A DNA stretch of 64,000 nucleotides, taken from contig OZ176054.1 in assembly GCA_964247055.1 (NCBI GenBank), positions 3,906,001-3,970,000 on the forward strand, in the 5' to 3' direction. Positions 38,001-51,424 of the stretch are shown here, piece after piece; positions within the stretch are counted from its first letter, which is position 1, and each line of letters starts with the position of its first letter. Below the pieces are notes generated by a model. That model was not told where the DNA came from. It was given only the letters and a program-made list of their open reading frames with translations, and did not search any database. The position numbers and the translations under genes are program-made. The DNA comes from Paragordius varius (lineage: Eukaryota > Nematomorpha).

Positions 38001-41000
38001 ATCATTATTACAACAAAATCGTGTTAAATATCGTATTTCCAAATCAAAAAGTAAAATTTTAAAAATCGAATGGACTAATAAGGTCTTTCTCAAACGCCGA
38101 ACTTATGGTAAAGATGAAAATAAACATAAGTTTGCATAATATAAAAATATGAATCAAATGGGTTTTTTCGGCAACATCTTAAGAAATAAACCTTTCGAAT
38201 CATTAAAACTTTGTAGGAATAGTAAATGGAAAAAGATTACAACCATAAGATACCTTGATCGAATACTTAAGCGCAATAATATGAATTTGCAATCAATGTT
38301 GGTTTGAAAGATTGAAACACATGGAAAACTCTCTTACAACCTTTTTAGGGTCTAAAACGACTATTAAACATCAATCAATGATAGAGGCTTTCGGCGAAAT
38401 GAGTATAAATTAAATTGAAATTATAAATTAATATATTGTAATTTTTTACATACATTTTGCTATAAATTCTTTCGTCAGTATAAATTTATATTTAGTTTTA
38501 ATAATCTAGCATATATTCACAATATGCTTTTTGTTGACACTCTTGTTTCTATAAAAAAATGAATGATTTAAAGTTTGCCGCCATACTTTCTTGTAGATTA
38601 TGAGTTGTAGTTTGATTTTGTGGAGGTGTAACAGTCCTGTTTGTTCTTTCGTTTTGTTCTGAGGTTTCATTTACTGGCGTTAATACAGTAGCTGAATATC
38701 TTCGTGTCCTCGATTTTTTTCCTGAATTTAATTTATACATTCGTTTTTATTAACATTATTTATATGTTTTATATAATAATATATTTTAATATAATTAGAC
38801 AACTTAATTAACAAGAGTTTAGGACAACAAAATAAATAGGAGATTCAAACCTTGTGAATTTTTGTTGTTTCTGTTTTCGTGTTCAGTAGTATCCTAAATA
38901 TATGTTACAGTGATTAAAATTATATTGCTAGTGTTTTCGCTAAATGTTGCTAAATAACTACATATACAGAAAAGAATACTATCATCTGATAGCATAAAAA
39001 TAACCAGGAGCCAATATAGTATTGCTCTTTGCTGTTCATAATATCTACCAATAATTAATATACTAGGCAATACAATTTTATTTTTACTGTTAATTATGGA
39101 AATGTGAAATAGAACACAAAACATACAACAAAACAAATATTTCATAATACCAAATCTATGGTGTTGTTTTTAGCCAACACACTATAATTTTCTCCTGTTA
39201 GCGTAGTGTTGTTTTCAGTATTAGTAGTTTTAATATACTTAGATGATGTACTCGGTTCATCATTATTTTCTGGTTGAAATATCTCATTCTCATGTCCCAT
39301 AGCTATGTCATTATCTCCAATTTTATCATTGTTTGCGACATTTTTTGAAATGGTGCTATTATTCGTATTAAAATTAGCGTTGGGGGGTTTTTCACCGTGT
39401 TGCACGGATATAGATGATGTGTTTTCCGTGCTTGGAATGGGTGTCGGTGTATGACTACAAGATGAGGACGGGACGCCCCCGGCTAAATTATATAGGGTTG
39501 AACTTTGGCTCGTGGTTGAAGTTAACATACTGGATGAACGCATAGAACAGGATGTGGTTGATTGAGCACTATTGCTATAATATTACCAGAAATATAGATC
39601 AATCAATCCATCAGTAGCAAAAAATATGATAAAATTTAAAAATGATACATATGCATATTAAATATCCTGATAAGTGTGAATGTTTATATTTTGATAAAAA
39701 GTATTTGATACAATCTTAAATTTTGGGTGTTAAAAATGATGTATTATATGCATATAATTATGAAATATTTTGTATAATTTAATTTTAATTACAAGAAAGG
39801 GCTTGCTGTATTAAAAACCAAAAAGATAACATCATAGTTTTTTATTTTTCTTAAAATTATGAATATTTATAGAAAGCCAAAATTAACACCCTAGATGTAT
39901 TAAGGGTTACAAATTATATATAAAAAGACACAATTATGTGTTGTTTACGAAAACAAGAGTATTCTTACGTTTTATGAGACGTTAAAATTTTATCGACATT
40001 TGTGCAATTCGATTTGATTTTGTTGGGTGATTCGTTTGAATTCGTGTGATTTCGCTTATCCATTTTGGTGTCCGTTTTATTTATGACGCTTAAATCATAA
40101 CTCCGTTGTTTTTGCAGGCCCGAAGATGATAGAGAGGAAAATGTATGCAAGTTTTTATTTTTTTCAGTACTGCCCTTCTTATTATTATTACAACAACGTT
40201 GTCGATTCTTTTTATTATAATTTGTGGAATGCTGAAAATTTATTGTGTCATCAATACGACCGTCATCTCCTTAATAGTAATATGGAAAAGAAGAAATTAT
40301 ACAAACAAAATGTAAAAAATTGAAGGCAAAATACTAAAACACAACTATACATTTAAATTTTGTTTTATTACGTATAACTCATTCTTTTAAATTGTAAAAT
40401 AGGGTATTGACTGTAAATTTTTAATATCCTAATTATGAATTTTAATCGTTGCTTATTTCACAATATAGTTGGTTGTTGGAACACAGTAGTGCATGGAAAA
40501 AACAGCAAAATGTTGAATAAACAATTATTTCTTTTCTTTTGTAGATATATCACTGTGTTGCAAATTGCCCTAATAATGCATCCTGTATATAAATTATCAT
40601 TGTAATTAGATTATTTATATGGGAGGAAATTAAGGTTCGTAAAAGTATGGTGGTCTTTATAGGTAAATCAATATAGTTGTCTTTTGTCCCTATAAAATTT
40701 TAATTTTTACTGCAATAAGATGGTAAGGATTTCATTTTAGAGGCATAATCTATCGGAGGCGCTGATTGAATCGAATCACGACTCCTGTATGAATGGTCAG
40801 ATTGATCTTCATCTGATGAAAACATACTTACCGTTTCATACGACGATGATGATGAACACTTTGATGAGCCTGGACACAAAAATTATATATAATTATAATG
40901 TAAACATATGGCTAGTTTTTTCATTAAATATTATGGCCAGATAATATATACAGCATAAGAGATTATTATTATTATTGGCTTATGGCACAGTTAAAAGCGA

Positions 41001-44000
41001 CAAAAACTTTAAGCCGATAATTTTTGCCTTTTACTGTATGCTATTTAGCAGAAATTAATGAAAAAAAACAAAATTTTTTTAAAACTAATAATGCAAAATC
41101 AGTATCTAAAAAAATTTTATAGGCGCAATTGATAACACCACTTTTTCATCTAAAGCTGGTTCAGGGCAAGTCAATTTTATTCAGAAACTTTTTTATTCAA
41201 ACAAACCACAAAATTTTATCATATCCAATATGTGTTATTCAACGCAACATCTTTTGAATTAAAAAGGAAATTTCGCCCAAAATCAACTCGTTTAAGATAC
41301 AAAACTTACCCAATTGTTTTATAATTAGAAAAAAATTCTAAATTATTCCAAATTTTTGATACATTTGTCCTTTAAAAATGATATTTAACTAAAATATAGT
41401 ATACCTTGTTTGCCGGGGCAAGGTTTCACAAGTTTGCTCATTATTTTGTTGCGAAACAATGTTGCATCACTTTGCTTGTTGTGTCCAGCTGATGATGATG
41501 GGTGATGTTGTGTCGTGCCGCCGTGCGTACAATCGGACATTACGTCTTCTGTCATACTAAAGTGTAGGATATCCCCTTCATGATCATCATCATAATGATG
41601 TCGATTTCTCCTTCTACTCGTCCCTTCCCTTTGGTTGCCATGACGACGATGCCGACGTCGACATCTTACAAATTCATTTCTACTGTTTCGTACAAAAGTT
41701 ATGTCAGAGTCGCCCTCAGAATCATCCGAGGAGTTTGTACTTTCTGAAGAAGAGTTAGTTGTACTCGTTGTTGTACTGCCAAGAGTGCGTTCATCCTCGT
41801 CATCACTCGAGTTTGAGTCTGAATGCGAGTGCGAGTGAGTACTTGTCGAGTCATCGTCCTCATCATCGCCTTCATCATCTTCCATTTCTTCGGGATCAAC
41901 GTCGGTATCCTCTTCACCAATCTAAAATAATCATGGAGGCACAAACGTAATAAAGGTAGACTGAAACTCTAACATGTACTTTACTATGCTTTTGCGAATA
42001 CATGATATACGTTGAAGCGAGATTTTACTTCCTATCAGGAAAAAATATTTTTTTACAAGGATGACCATATTTTTAAAACCTAAACCCATCGTTTTGGGTT
42101 GTGGGAAGGCACAGAGTTGTAATTTGTCAACAATAATCTATATATTTATAAAAATGGAAAATGCTGGCTTTGTGATCTGGTACAGGAAAACCGGTAGACC
42201 CAATCAAATCCAAATATCGAAAAAATATAATCATTAATAAATGTCCCGACAATAGCTTCGCCCTTTTTTTGAAATAGGCCCCCAGTTCGGGCCCACCCCG
42301 TATGAAAAACGGGTTTTTTTTTGAAAACAGAAGTCCACAAAAATCGTGTCTTTGAGACAATTTTCCGGAGAACGTGTTGGACCATTCAATTTCAAATATG
42401 ATTTTTGTTTACTTATTTTCGATTGCGCCGAACATAGTCCTCTCGCTTTTTTAATTTAGTCCCACTTTTTCCCGCTCCCCCCATAAAATGCCATTCCCCC
42501 CCCTTCCCCCCGAAGTCCGAAGGACTTCCTCGGGCTGCGTAGCAGCACGAGATTTACGCTAGTAAAATATAAAATTTAGAGTCTCTTTTTTTCTTTTTTA
42601 TTAAAGGTAAGGACTTAAATTGTATCAGGACTTGTGAAAGCTTGAACACTCGCTTGCCAAGGGCTAACAGTGATAATGACAGAAAAATCGCACAGTTCCG
42701 GGTTCGAACTATGGCACACCACATAACACAGTGAGAGTCCGGCGCCCCAAGTACTATACCATCACACCAAATGTTAATACAATTGCAAACCTCTCTTAGG
42801 TAGGTGTCTTTGGCCCGTCCTATTTCATACAATCGACATGTGCGTCTATCATCGTATTCATCGTTCAACAAAGCCGTAAAAGGATTTATGGATGAGCCCA
42901 TCATACCCCCTAGACCAGCGTGTGAGGGATGATAACTAGAAGCACCCAAGGAAGGACCAGACCCAACTGTATTGATATTTCCACCGACTGTGGAACCACC
43001 CGTAGCGTTTATATTACTGGAGGAGTAAAAGATTTATATAGACAATAGAGTTGGCTAAAATTATTATTGCTTTTGTAAAAGTAGTTTGACAACATATTAA
43101 ATGTTTTTTTACCATTGTTAATGAAACTATGTAATTTTTCATGCTTAAGATGTCATATACACTATGCATCAAATAAATACTATAATAAGCGCCTTATAAA
43201 TATAATTAAAATAAAGTAATACTTCATTTGATTACTTTGTCCAATGGGGCATCAATTTTTTAACGAAGTAATAAATGTTGTATTTTTCGTGTTCCGTTTT
43301 AAACATTATTTTAAATTTACAAAAAAAATCGAAAAGTAATGTATAAATTTAGGTAATATATGGAGATAAACCGCTTTTAAGAAAAACCGTGAAGATATCA
43401 AAAAGTTCGAGATATTTTTTTAGCCTAAATTAATAAATTTGTACCCAGGTTCACGATTAGTTAAAGATTCCCCCTCAATAATAACCATATAACGATCACT
43501 GCTTTCAGGACACATATCATACATTATACGCCTCATATCTATCGTTGCAATTTGGCTATTAGTCGACAATGTTCCCTTAATTGATGTCATAAGAAGATAG
43601 GTTTAGACAAATTATTTGATATTTAAAAAGGATTCTTATTTATTAAATAAAAATATGAAACTACTACCTGATAATCCGTATTAGAATCAAGGACTTTGAT
43701 CGAAGTGTCAAAACGCGACATACTGAGATAGGCTTGGTCATTCATTCTATCGTCATCAGTGTCAAGATATCTCACTATTATTCACAAAAACAGACATCAA
43801 CTATCATAAAAAATTTTTTTAACTAAAATCCACAAAAAAGGGACAAAAATTTTACTTGCATAAATGATTTCATTGGTTGGATTAAACGTTGTCCTACATT
43901 GGTCTAATGATGGTATTGTATTCAATAATTTGAATGTCCTCAAATCCCACTGTTTTTTTTTTAAAAATATATATATATATATATAGGCATTTTATTCATT

Positions 44001-47000
44001 TGCATAATATAAAGCATACTCAGATAGGTAACTTTACAGTTGTCGAAAAAATGAATTAAAATATATAGGAATATAGGTATTTTTAAACAAAATTAATTAA
44101 ACGAAAAGTCATGATAACGCTATTAATCCCATGTCATGTTATAACTAAAAACGATCACATATAATTTTGTGGCAAAAAATCAAACATACATGAAATTTTT
44201 CAACAAAACAACATTAATATTTTAAAAAATTAAATAATTACAATTTCACTGTTAATCAAGACTTCATAACCGTTTGGATGGAATTGTCCCGAAATGTTAG
44301 GATTTAACTTATCGAATTTATGGATCCATCGACCAGTATCAGCATCCCAGAGAATTCCATCCGAAAGAATATGTTCATCGTCTGGACTGTAAAATGCTCG
44401 GTTTTTCGTATAACCATTATTGAATTGAGCATCGTAAAGGCTTAAAATTCGCATCCCAGTTTCGACATCATACACCTAAGTTTTGACAAAGATGATAAGC
44501 ATCCCAAGTAAACTTTAACAATGTTAAGAGGTTAAAATCGAAACAGAAGAATAAACAGGGATTCAAAAGAAACCGGATGAGTATACGGTTAAATAAAATA
44601 AAATTTATTTTCTCCTTTTTAAAATACCTTACCAAAACTAAAAAGAATTTTGGTTTAGATTCCAACTCAAGAAAGATAAATTTTAACTTGTTTTATGTTT
44701 AAACGATCAATCACTATAAGCATATAGCATAACAAACATGTTTAAAACTTTATTACCTCGCTTTTTTGTCCTAGTTTACCTTTTGGGGTAGTTTTATATC
44801 CCAGAGCTCAATTTTTCAAATAAATTAATTTTACAAGTTATTTTAGTTAAAATTTAATTATCCAACAATGTTCTCGTGTATTAGTGCTTGTATTTTTTAC
44901 AGTTTTGTGACTTCTAGAGCCTAAAATCGGGACAGCTCCAAAACAAGATTGAAACAAACAGCTGATATTAAAATTATAATATAAAGAATTTTTGCTGGTA
45001 AAATGTAGTCTGAAAGGTTTAAAAGTAATTATTTACATTTTCTAACCATACTATACATTTATTGGCCTGTTGCATTAGCGATAAAATTTATAGATGTAAA
45101 AAAGGCGGCAAAAAAATTTCAAGGATTTTTTTCCAATTTTAAAATTTTTTTAAAAAAAATGTATAATGCTATTTTAAATTAGGCTTAATACCTTAAATAA
45201 TTTTTAAGATATTTAAATTTCAAATCGCTCTGGGATATAAAACTACTATAAAAGGTAATGGAGTGTTTTTATGTGAAAAGATAATAGTAAAGAAAGTAAA
45301 AACATGAGCTTTTTCAGCTTCTGTCCCAACTATTCGATATGGCTGATGACCCAGATTATTAAAAACAGGATATTCCAAATCTTTAAACGTAAGTTTTGGT
45401 TTCAAACTAATCATGGGAGTTATAACGCTATCCCGGGCCGTATCATATGGATCAAGGCTCCACAGGTACGATGTGTGTTTCCATTGGTAAAAACTGTATG
45501 TTAATAATATATTCCTTGCGTTTGTGTTCATGGTGTTTAGATAGCGATTGCTTTTGTTTCTATATATAATATATAGTTATAGTCGTACATATAAAATACA
45601 GTAGAAAAAAGCAATATTTTCTTTAATTTAATTTCAACCCTTCTATTCAACAAAATTGTTTTGTAAAAATAAAAAATTTAAATAAAACTTCATATAGACA
45701 CTACTGATTGATCGTATATTCACAAATAGGACATATAATAATAAAAACAAATCAATGATATAATGATTTTCTCATCTAAAAGAACTAACAAATGCCAACT
45801 AAACCTTGATGCGAAAATTCCATTGTAAAGAGGCCAAAATGAGCAATATACAATAGGGTCATTGGGACCACTATCGTCATCTTGTGAATCACGCGTAGTT
45901 TCCAGCGAATAAATACACTCCACCAATCCGGAATCAACATTAAAACATTTCAAATCTCCGGTCTCAGTCCCGACATATAGGGTATTAATATTATTCTAAA
46001 AAAGTAAATTGATTTTCGTTAGTTTTTTTTTATTTAAACATTATATTAAAATGTATTTTGTCCAATCTTCAAAAATGTTTGTACGATATATTTTTAACAA
46101 TTGAAAAATATAACCTTTTGAAATGTACAACATGTCATTAAAGCATCATCATCCATGTCTTTAAAAACTTTAATGCCACGCATTCTCCCATAAACATATT
46201 TTTTGTTCATAAGCTTACCGTCCAAACCTCCGTACAAGGGATTAATCTATCGGGTGAAAATTATTGTGTTATCATATATAAAATTTTGTGGTATTGGTTA
46301 GTTCACCGTTGGTGAACTAACAGCAGATGCCAATTTTAAATGTTCTGCAAAAACATCAACTTTGCAAAGAGTTTTTTGACAAGGGCATATGAAAAGAAAT
46401 ATTGCCATAAATTATACATCATGCATATGAAAGTTTATAGTAAACTTGAATATTAAAGGTTTAATTTCGGAAAGAACATAAATCATGAAATTGAATATAT
46501 AAAAATTAAAAGGAAATTACTGTTAAAAAATCACACATTTAAAATTTTAAGATTTGTCATTATGATTTTAGTTTTTTGAATTTTATAACGATTTTACGAT
46601 ACCGATATGCGAGACTGACGCCGTGTAATATTGAATGGTGCACACCGACGATTCCTAGGCACAGGGCATTGATGTGGAGCTAGGAGGGAAAATGAGGGAC
46701 ATATAACCATAGGATTAACACAGTGAGAATGTTGTTCACGTAAATACTCTCGTACTATATCATCCAATTTTATGGGTGGTTTAGTAATGATTGTTTCTGT
46801 GTTGTTATTAGTTGAAAAGAAAGAATTTAGATCGATTAAGTGTTGATTATGGTTTTCGTGATGGCCTCCTTTGTTATCTATTCCATTAATTATTGTATCA
46901 TTGCTAATGCATTCGGTTAGAGGAAACGTGGGTATTGCTGTTGATTGGTGCAAGACATTGTTTGTCGTCATTTGTTGTAGTTTTCTATGTTTCAAAGATT

Positions 47001-50000
47001 CATAGTGTGTAAAGAAAAAAAGTAAATTAGCTGTATAACTTATAATCTAAAGATTTGCATTATATAATAAATGCGTCAGACCATTACCAAAAGTGTGACT
47101 GATCACAAATATATTTAGGAGTCGAAAAAATTCAAACAATATATTTATCACATGATAAAATTTAAGATTTAATCAAATTCTCATCAATTGATTAATATAT
47201 TATAGAGAACTATATAAATCCGTTTATATGATTATTTTTATTTTTGGATCAGCTACAACATACATCTTACATTTGTTGTAATGATGATTGGTTATGACCA
47301 AAAATAACTGATTTAGGAGGGTTTAGACGGTTATTTTAACCAGTTCTAAGTAATAGTCTATATATATTTACCTCAAAGCTGGGCTTTGTTGGTAAAATAT
47401 ATCATCTGTTCGTTGCCAATCTTTTTTGGTTGAAGTAGAATGCGTTGGAGTTTTTTTGTGCGCAGGGGTATTAGAGGTCAAATTTTCTTTATTAGCGCCA
47501 CCAGAATCCGAAAATGTGCGATTAAATTTAATCTTTTTAATCGGTTTTTTATGAGAGTAGTGTAATGCATTGTCGGTATTACCATGTTTTATAGATGATG
47601 ATTGCATAAAAATAGCGTTATTGTTATTTTGATTGGGAGATTCGAATTTGATGATATTACGCTTAAAATGTTTAGCTTTTCGAAACTTTTTAATTTTTGA
47701 AGAATGTGAGCGATCTTTATTTGTAGTTAAATCATGCATTTCGCGCTCCAAAATTTGTGAAGAAAAGGGTGACGGTGACATAGAATGGAGACGTTTTATG
47801 CCTTTTTTGGCTACGTTTTTGTTCTGTGTAAGAGCTGTCAAATTTATAGAGTCATATTTCATGTCCGGCATATTTGTACCGAAATCTATGCTATCAGCAT
47901 TCATATCTGTATTCAGGTATTTAAATCCACCAAATCTCGAAGGCAAATTAACCAAAAACTTGTTGTTTAATGTCAAATTTTTATTGTATCTTTGGGATGA
48001 ATGGTAGTCTTTTCCATTTGTTGGGATAAATGTAGATGGTAATTTAACATTTCCCGTGTATGTGTAACAATCTTCGTTGAAATCAATTGCATTAAGATTA
48101 TTGTTAGTCTGTGTGAGTTCCTTCTTTTTTTCGCTACTCACTTCCACACCATTTATGTTGGTGCATGGATTGATATTGTGATCTCCAGAAGCTCCAATTT
48201 CACTTAAAGCAGTATTACCCCCTAACCATATATTTTTAGCTTCGGCAAAGAGAGAATGTGCCGTTTGATACATGCCATTATCATTAAGGTAATTGAATAT
48301 GAGGTAAAGTAATTCTTTACGACTAAATGTTATACGGGTTTGGGCTACAACATGCGCTCTATACTGCAAAAGTTGATAATCTAAAGTGCTCGAGGGTACC
48401 GCACTATTCAACATTAATGATGTGGCATTTACAGCGTTTTGATTATGTACGGTTTGTTGTAACATATTACCATTTAGGGTATTACTGATTGGTATGTTAA
48501 AATTAGGGGGACCTGTTCCATTTGTAGTTATAGCTGCTAAGCTATATGGTGTCATATTGTTGTTGGACATGATATAATCATGGAATGGGAGATCGTTTTC
48601 ATCGAAAGATGCTTTGGTGTTGCCTGAAATAAAATATGTTAGAATAATATAATAAAGCGTTAATATACTAATTACACACTTCAAATTATTCATTTTATAT
48701 TCACTCTTAAAATTTCAAAAACACCCATATATGTTTATAGGCTTAAATAATTGATAATTTGGTGTTAATTATTTGTGTATATTGTATCATTTTTCTGTTT
48801 TATTACTCTAATTTATAAACCTTCTTTGCCTAGAAACACATTATTTACTTGTAGGGTGATTTTAAAATGTTTCACGAGGAAGAAACCTCAAGGGCAATCC
48901 TTTTGTCAACTAATATGGTGCAATAAATAATATAACCATTTTGTTTATTTTTATGGTGCATTATTTGGCTATATAAAACACTGTTTTTATCATTCTTGGA
49001 TATGAAAATGTATTATATATTATTGTGTTTGTTTTTATATCCTAAAATAATTATCTTAAAACTAATACCCTTTAACATGGCTAAGAGGTGACGAATAGCC
49101 GAACAAAATTTTTGATGTGTGGCAAGGTTGTCTTGCAAAACTGGTTCACGCATAACCAATTGAATTTGTCCATTGTTAAAGAGTGGCAATTTGGCCACAA
49201 TTTGTCGGACAGTTTCACTACGAAGTAATCCACACAAAGCGCGACAAGAAAGGTAGCGGATTTCATCGGCATCGTTTAATGGCATACGAATAGTTAGTAA
49301 ATTTAAGAGAACCTATATATATAGACAGTAAAAGTTGAAATTATAAAGACACACCATATTTTTACACCTGAATTTTTCAAATATAAATCGTTTTGGTTTG
49401 CAAAAAAATAGAGATATATCTTTGTAACAAACTATATTATACAATTGTGATAATGGTAATAGAAAAAACAAGGTAAAAATTATTACTGTCTTCAACTTTA
49501 TAAAAAAATATTTGTCTTTTAGTTATTACATTTTATTTATATCATTTAAATTTTATATTTATCAGATAATTATCCGAACCGTTTTTGTGGAAACGAAACC
49601 AGAAGCTTTTTAATAAAAAATGATAAGAAAATTGACTTTAAAAAGAAAGTGATATTAATTTCGGTAAATTTAGTGTCAGTTAATTGAAGTGATTCATAAT
49701 TACTTAAAACCATTATGTGTCTTATTATATTATATAATTAAACTAATTTATGTATACAAAATAAACTTAAGTTTCATTTTTATAAAATTTATAGATATTT
49801 TATATGAATATTTAAAATATAACCATAAGGCCATTATTGTTTCGTATACAGCGCCAAACTTTAGGGAAGCTATCATCAATACTAACACCTGATGACGAAA
49901 CTCCAAAATTCTGACTTTTACGTTTCGTGCTACAAATATAAAATATAATTAATAAAATTAAAAATATTTAGGGATTATGCCCGCAAAAAATTAAAATGAT

Positions 50001-51390
50001 ATAAATAATTTAAAAATTTATATTGTGCAAAACATATTAGTTTTAAAAACCCAGTTATAATGTATATAAAATTACAATCATCTCTATATATTTTTATAAA
50101 TGTCTTAAATTAGTCGGAAAAAATATATCTTTTGATTAGATTTCATAAACAGTGAATGTTGGATAATGTAATTTTTTTTATATGGTTGTTAAATAATAAT
50201 ATAGATACCCCATTTTTCTTTGATTGAATTTAAAGTGTTATCAGATTAAAGATAAAATTACATTTTAAGGCTGTTTTTGAATAATAAATAATTGCGTTCG
50301 AAAAATCATGAAAACAGTCTTATGTTTGATATCTAATATGCCCATGTGTTTATTTTTTTTAAAAAAAAAGATGGGGCCAGCAAGGCTTTATGTTGAGCAC
50401 GTGAATAAAAAAAATATAAAAAATTTTCGGATTTATTTTTACTAAAACATGCACATAAAAAATCAACAAAGTTTTTATTACTTTGTTGATGTCGTGGTCG
50501 ATAAGGGGAAATTGGAAAGAGAGGTCGTCGCTGAGGAATGATGCGAAACGGAATTTTGAGTTAAGTTACAAACACAATTTATAATGATGGATAGAGCATG
50601 CTTTTGTACTTCGGGATCATTGATAATACGTGGTTCAGCACATGCCAAAATTATAGCCATTCCTATTATCATTATATAAAGATCATATTTTTTGTGTTAA
50701 AAAATAAGGGTGACATTGGAATATTAATAGGATTAAAATTTGTATAATTAAAAAAGCATATAATGACAAACACGAAATACTACAGCAAATTTCTTCTAAC
50801 CCAGGATTGTTATTAGGCAATTTAAGATGAGGAAATTACACACTTATTAAATAATTGTCATTATATTGTAATAGAACCATTATAAATAAATAGCTTGCAA
50901 CTGAAATTCGTTAATAAGGAATAATACACTATTATAATAATATCATATAATTAGTTCTGTGCAAATAAATATTAAATTTTTCAAATAAACTGTTTAACCT
51001 GTTATAGAGTTGTATTCATTGACAGACGTGGTATCGAGATAATCCCTGGAACTTTTTGTGGCAGATCCCATATGAATATGTGGATATTTATGTGATAGAT
51101 TTTCATTAGCACTATTATTGCCTTCCAAGTGATTCGTTGATTTCCTTAATAACTCATGTTTTCGAGATTGCGTATACTGATTCGTAGATGATTGAGCTTT
51201 ATTAGTGTCTATGAATATTAAAAGTTATGAATAAAGATAGAATAATCTCTAGAAACAAAATTTATGAAATAATAACGGATAAAAATATAAGGATTCCTAA
51301 ATATAAATGTCTTCATTTTTTTATATGGTTAAAGTTTAACATATATGGTGTGGTTTATACAGAATCGTAAAAATATATATAAGTTCCATC

Positions 51391-51424
<34 letters not shown>

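Larger units (their letters stand above)
35052..41921 (-). other. DCAF1: DCAF1 exons 28-36: acidic stretch and low-complexity tail
   Basis: Exons (minus): 41921-41405 (acidic, then Ser/His/Arg-rich), 40869-40711, 40269-39969, 39574-39151, 38893-38851, 38721-38587, 37278-37183, 36789-36628, 35152-35052. The first carries '[20 protein letters not shown]', the counterpart of the human acidic C-terminus. The rest, about 470 residues, is Ser/Thr/Asn-rich with basic patches such as '[13 protein letters not shown]', '[11 protein letters not shown]' and '[18 protein letters not shown]', and ends 'ITEMDEN'. Nine consecutive exons join in phase. It may be a tail of DCAF1 or a separate gene whose start I missed; exon 29 alone could read through to a stop at 40700. 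Confidence 0.68.

Noticed and set aside
47633-48007. Plus-strand frame opposite DCAF1 exon 18
   Set aside because: Antisense shadow of a long coding exon without independent support.
48624-48693. N-terminal hydrophobic start '[20 protein letters not shown]' before the LisH exon, suggesting a signal peptide
   Set aside because: It is intron 17 read through; the exon begins at 48623 in phase with exon 17.
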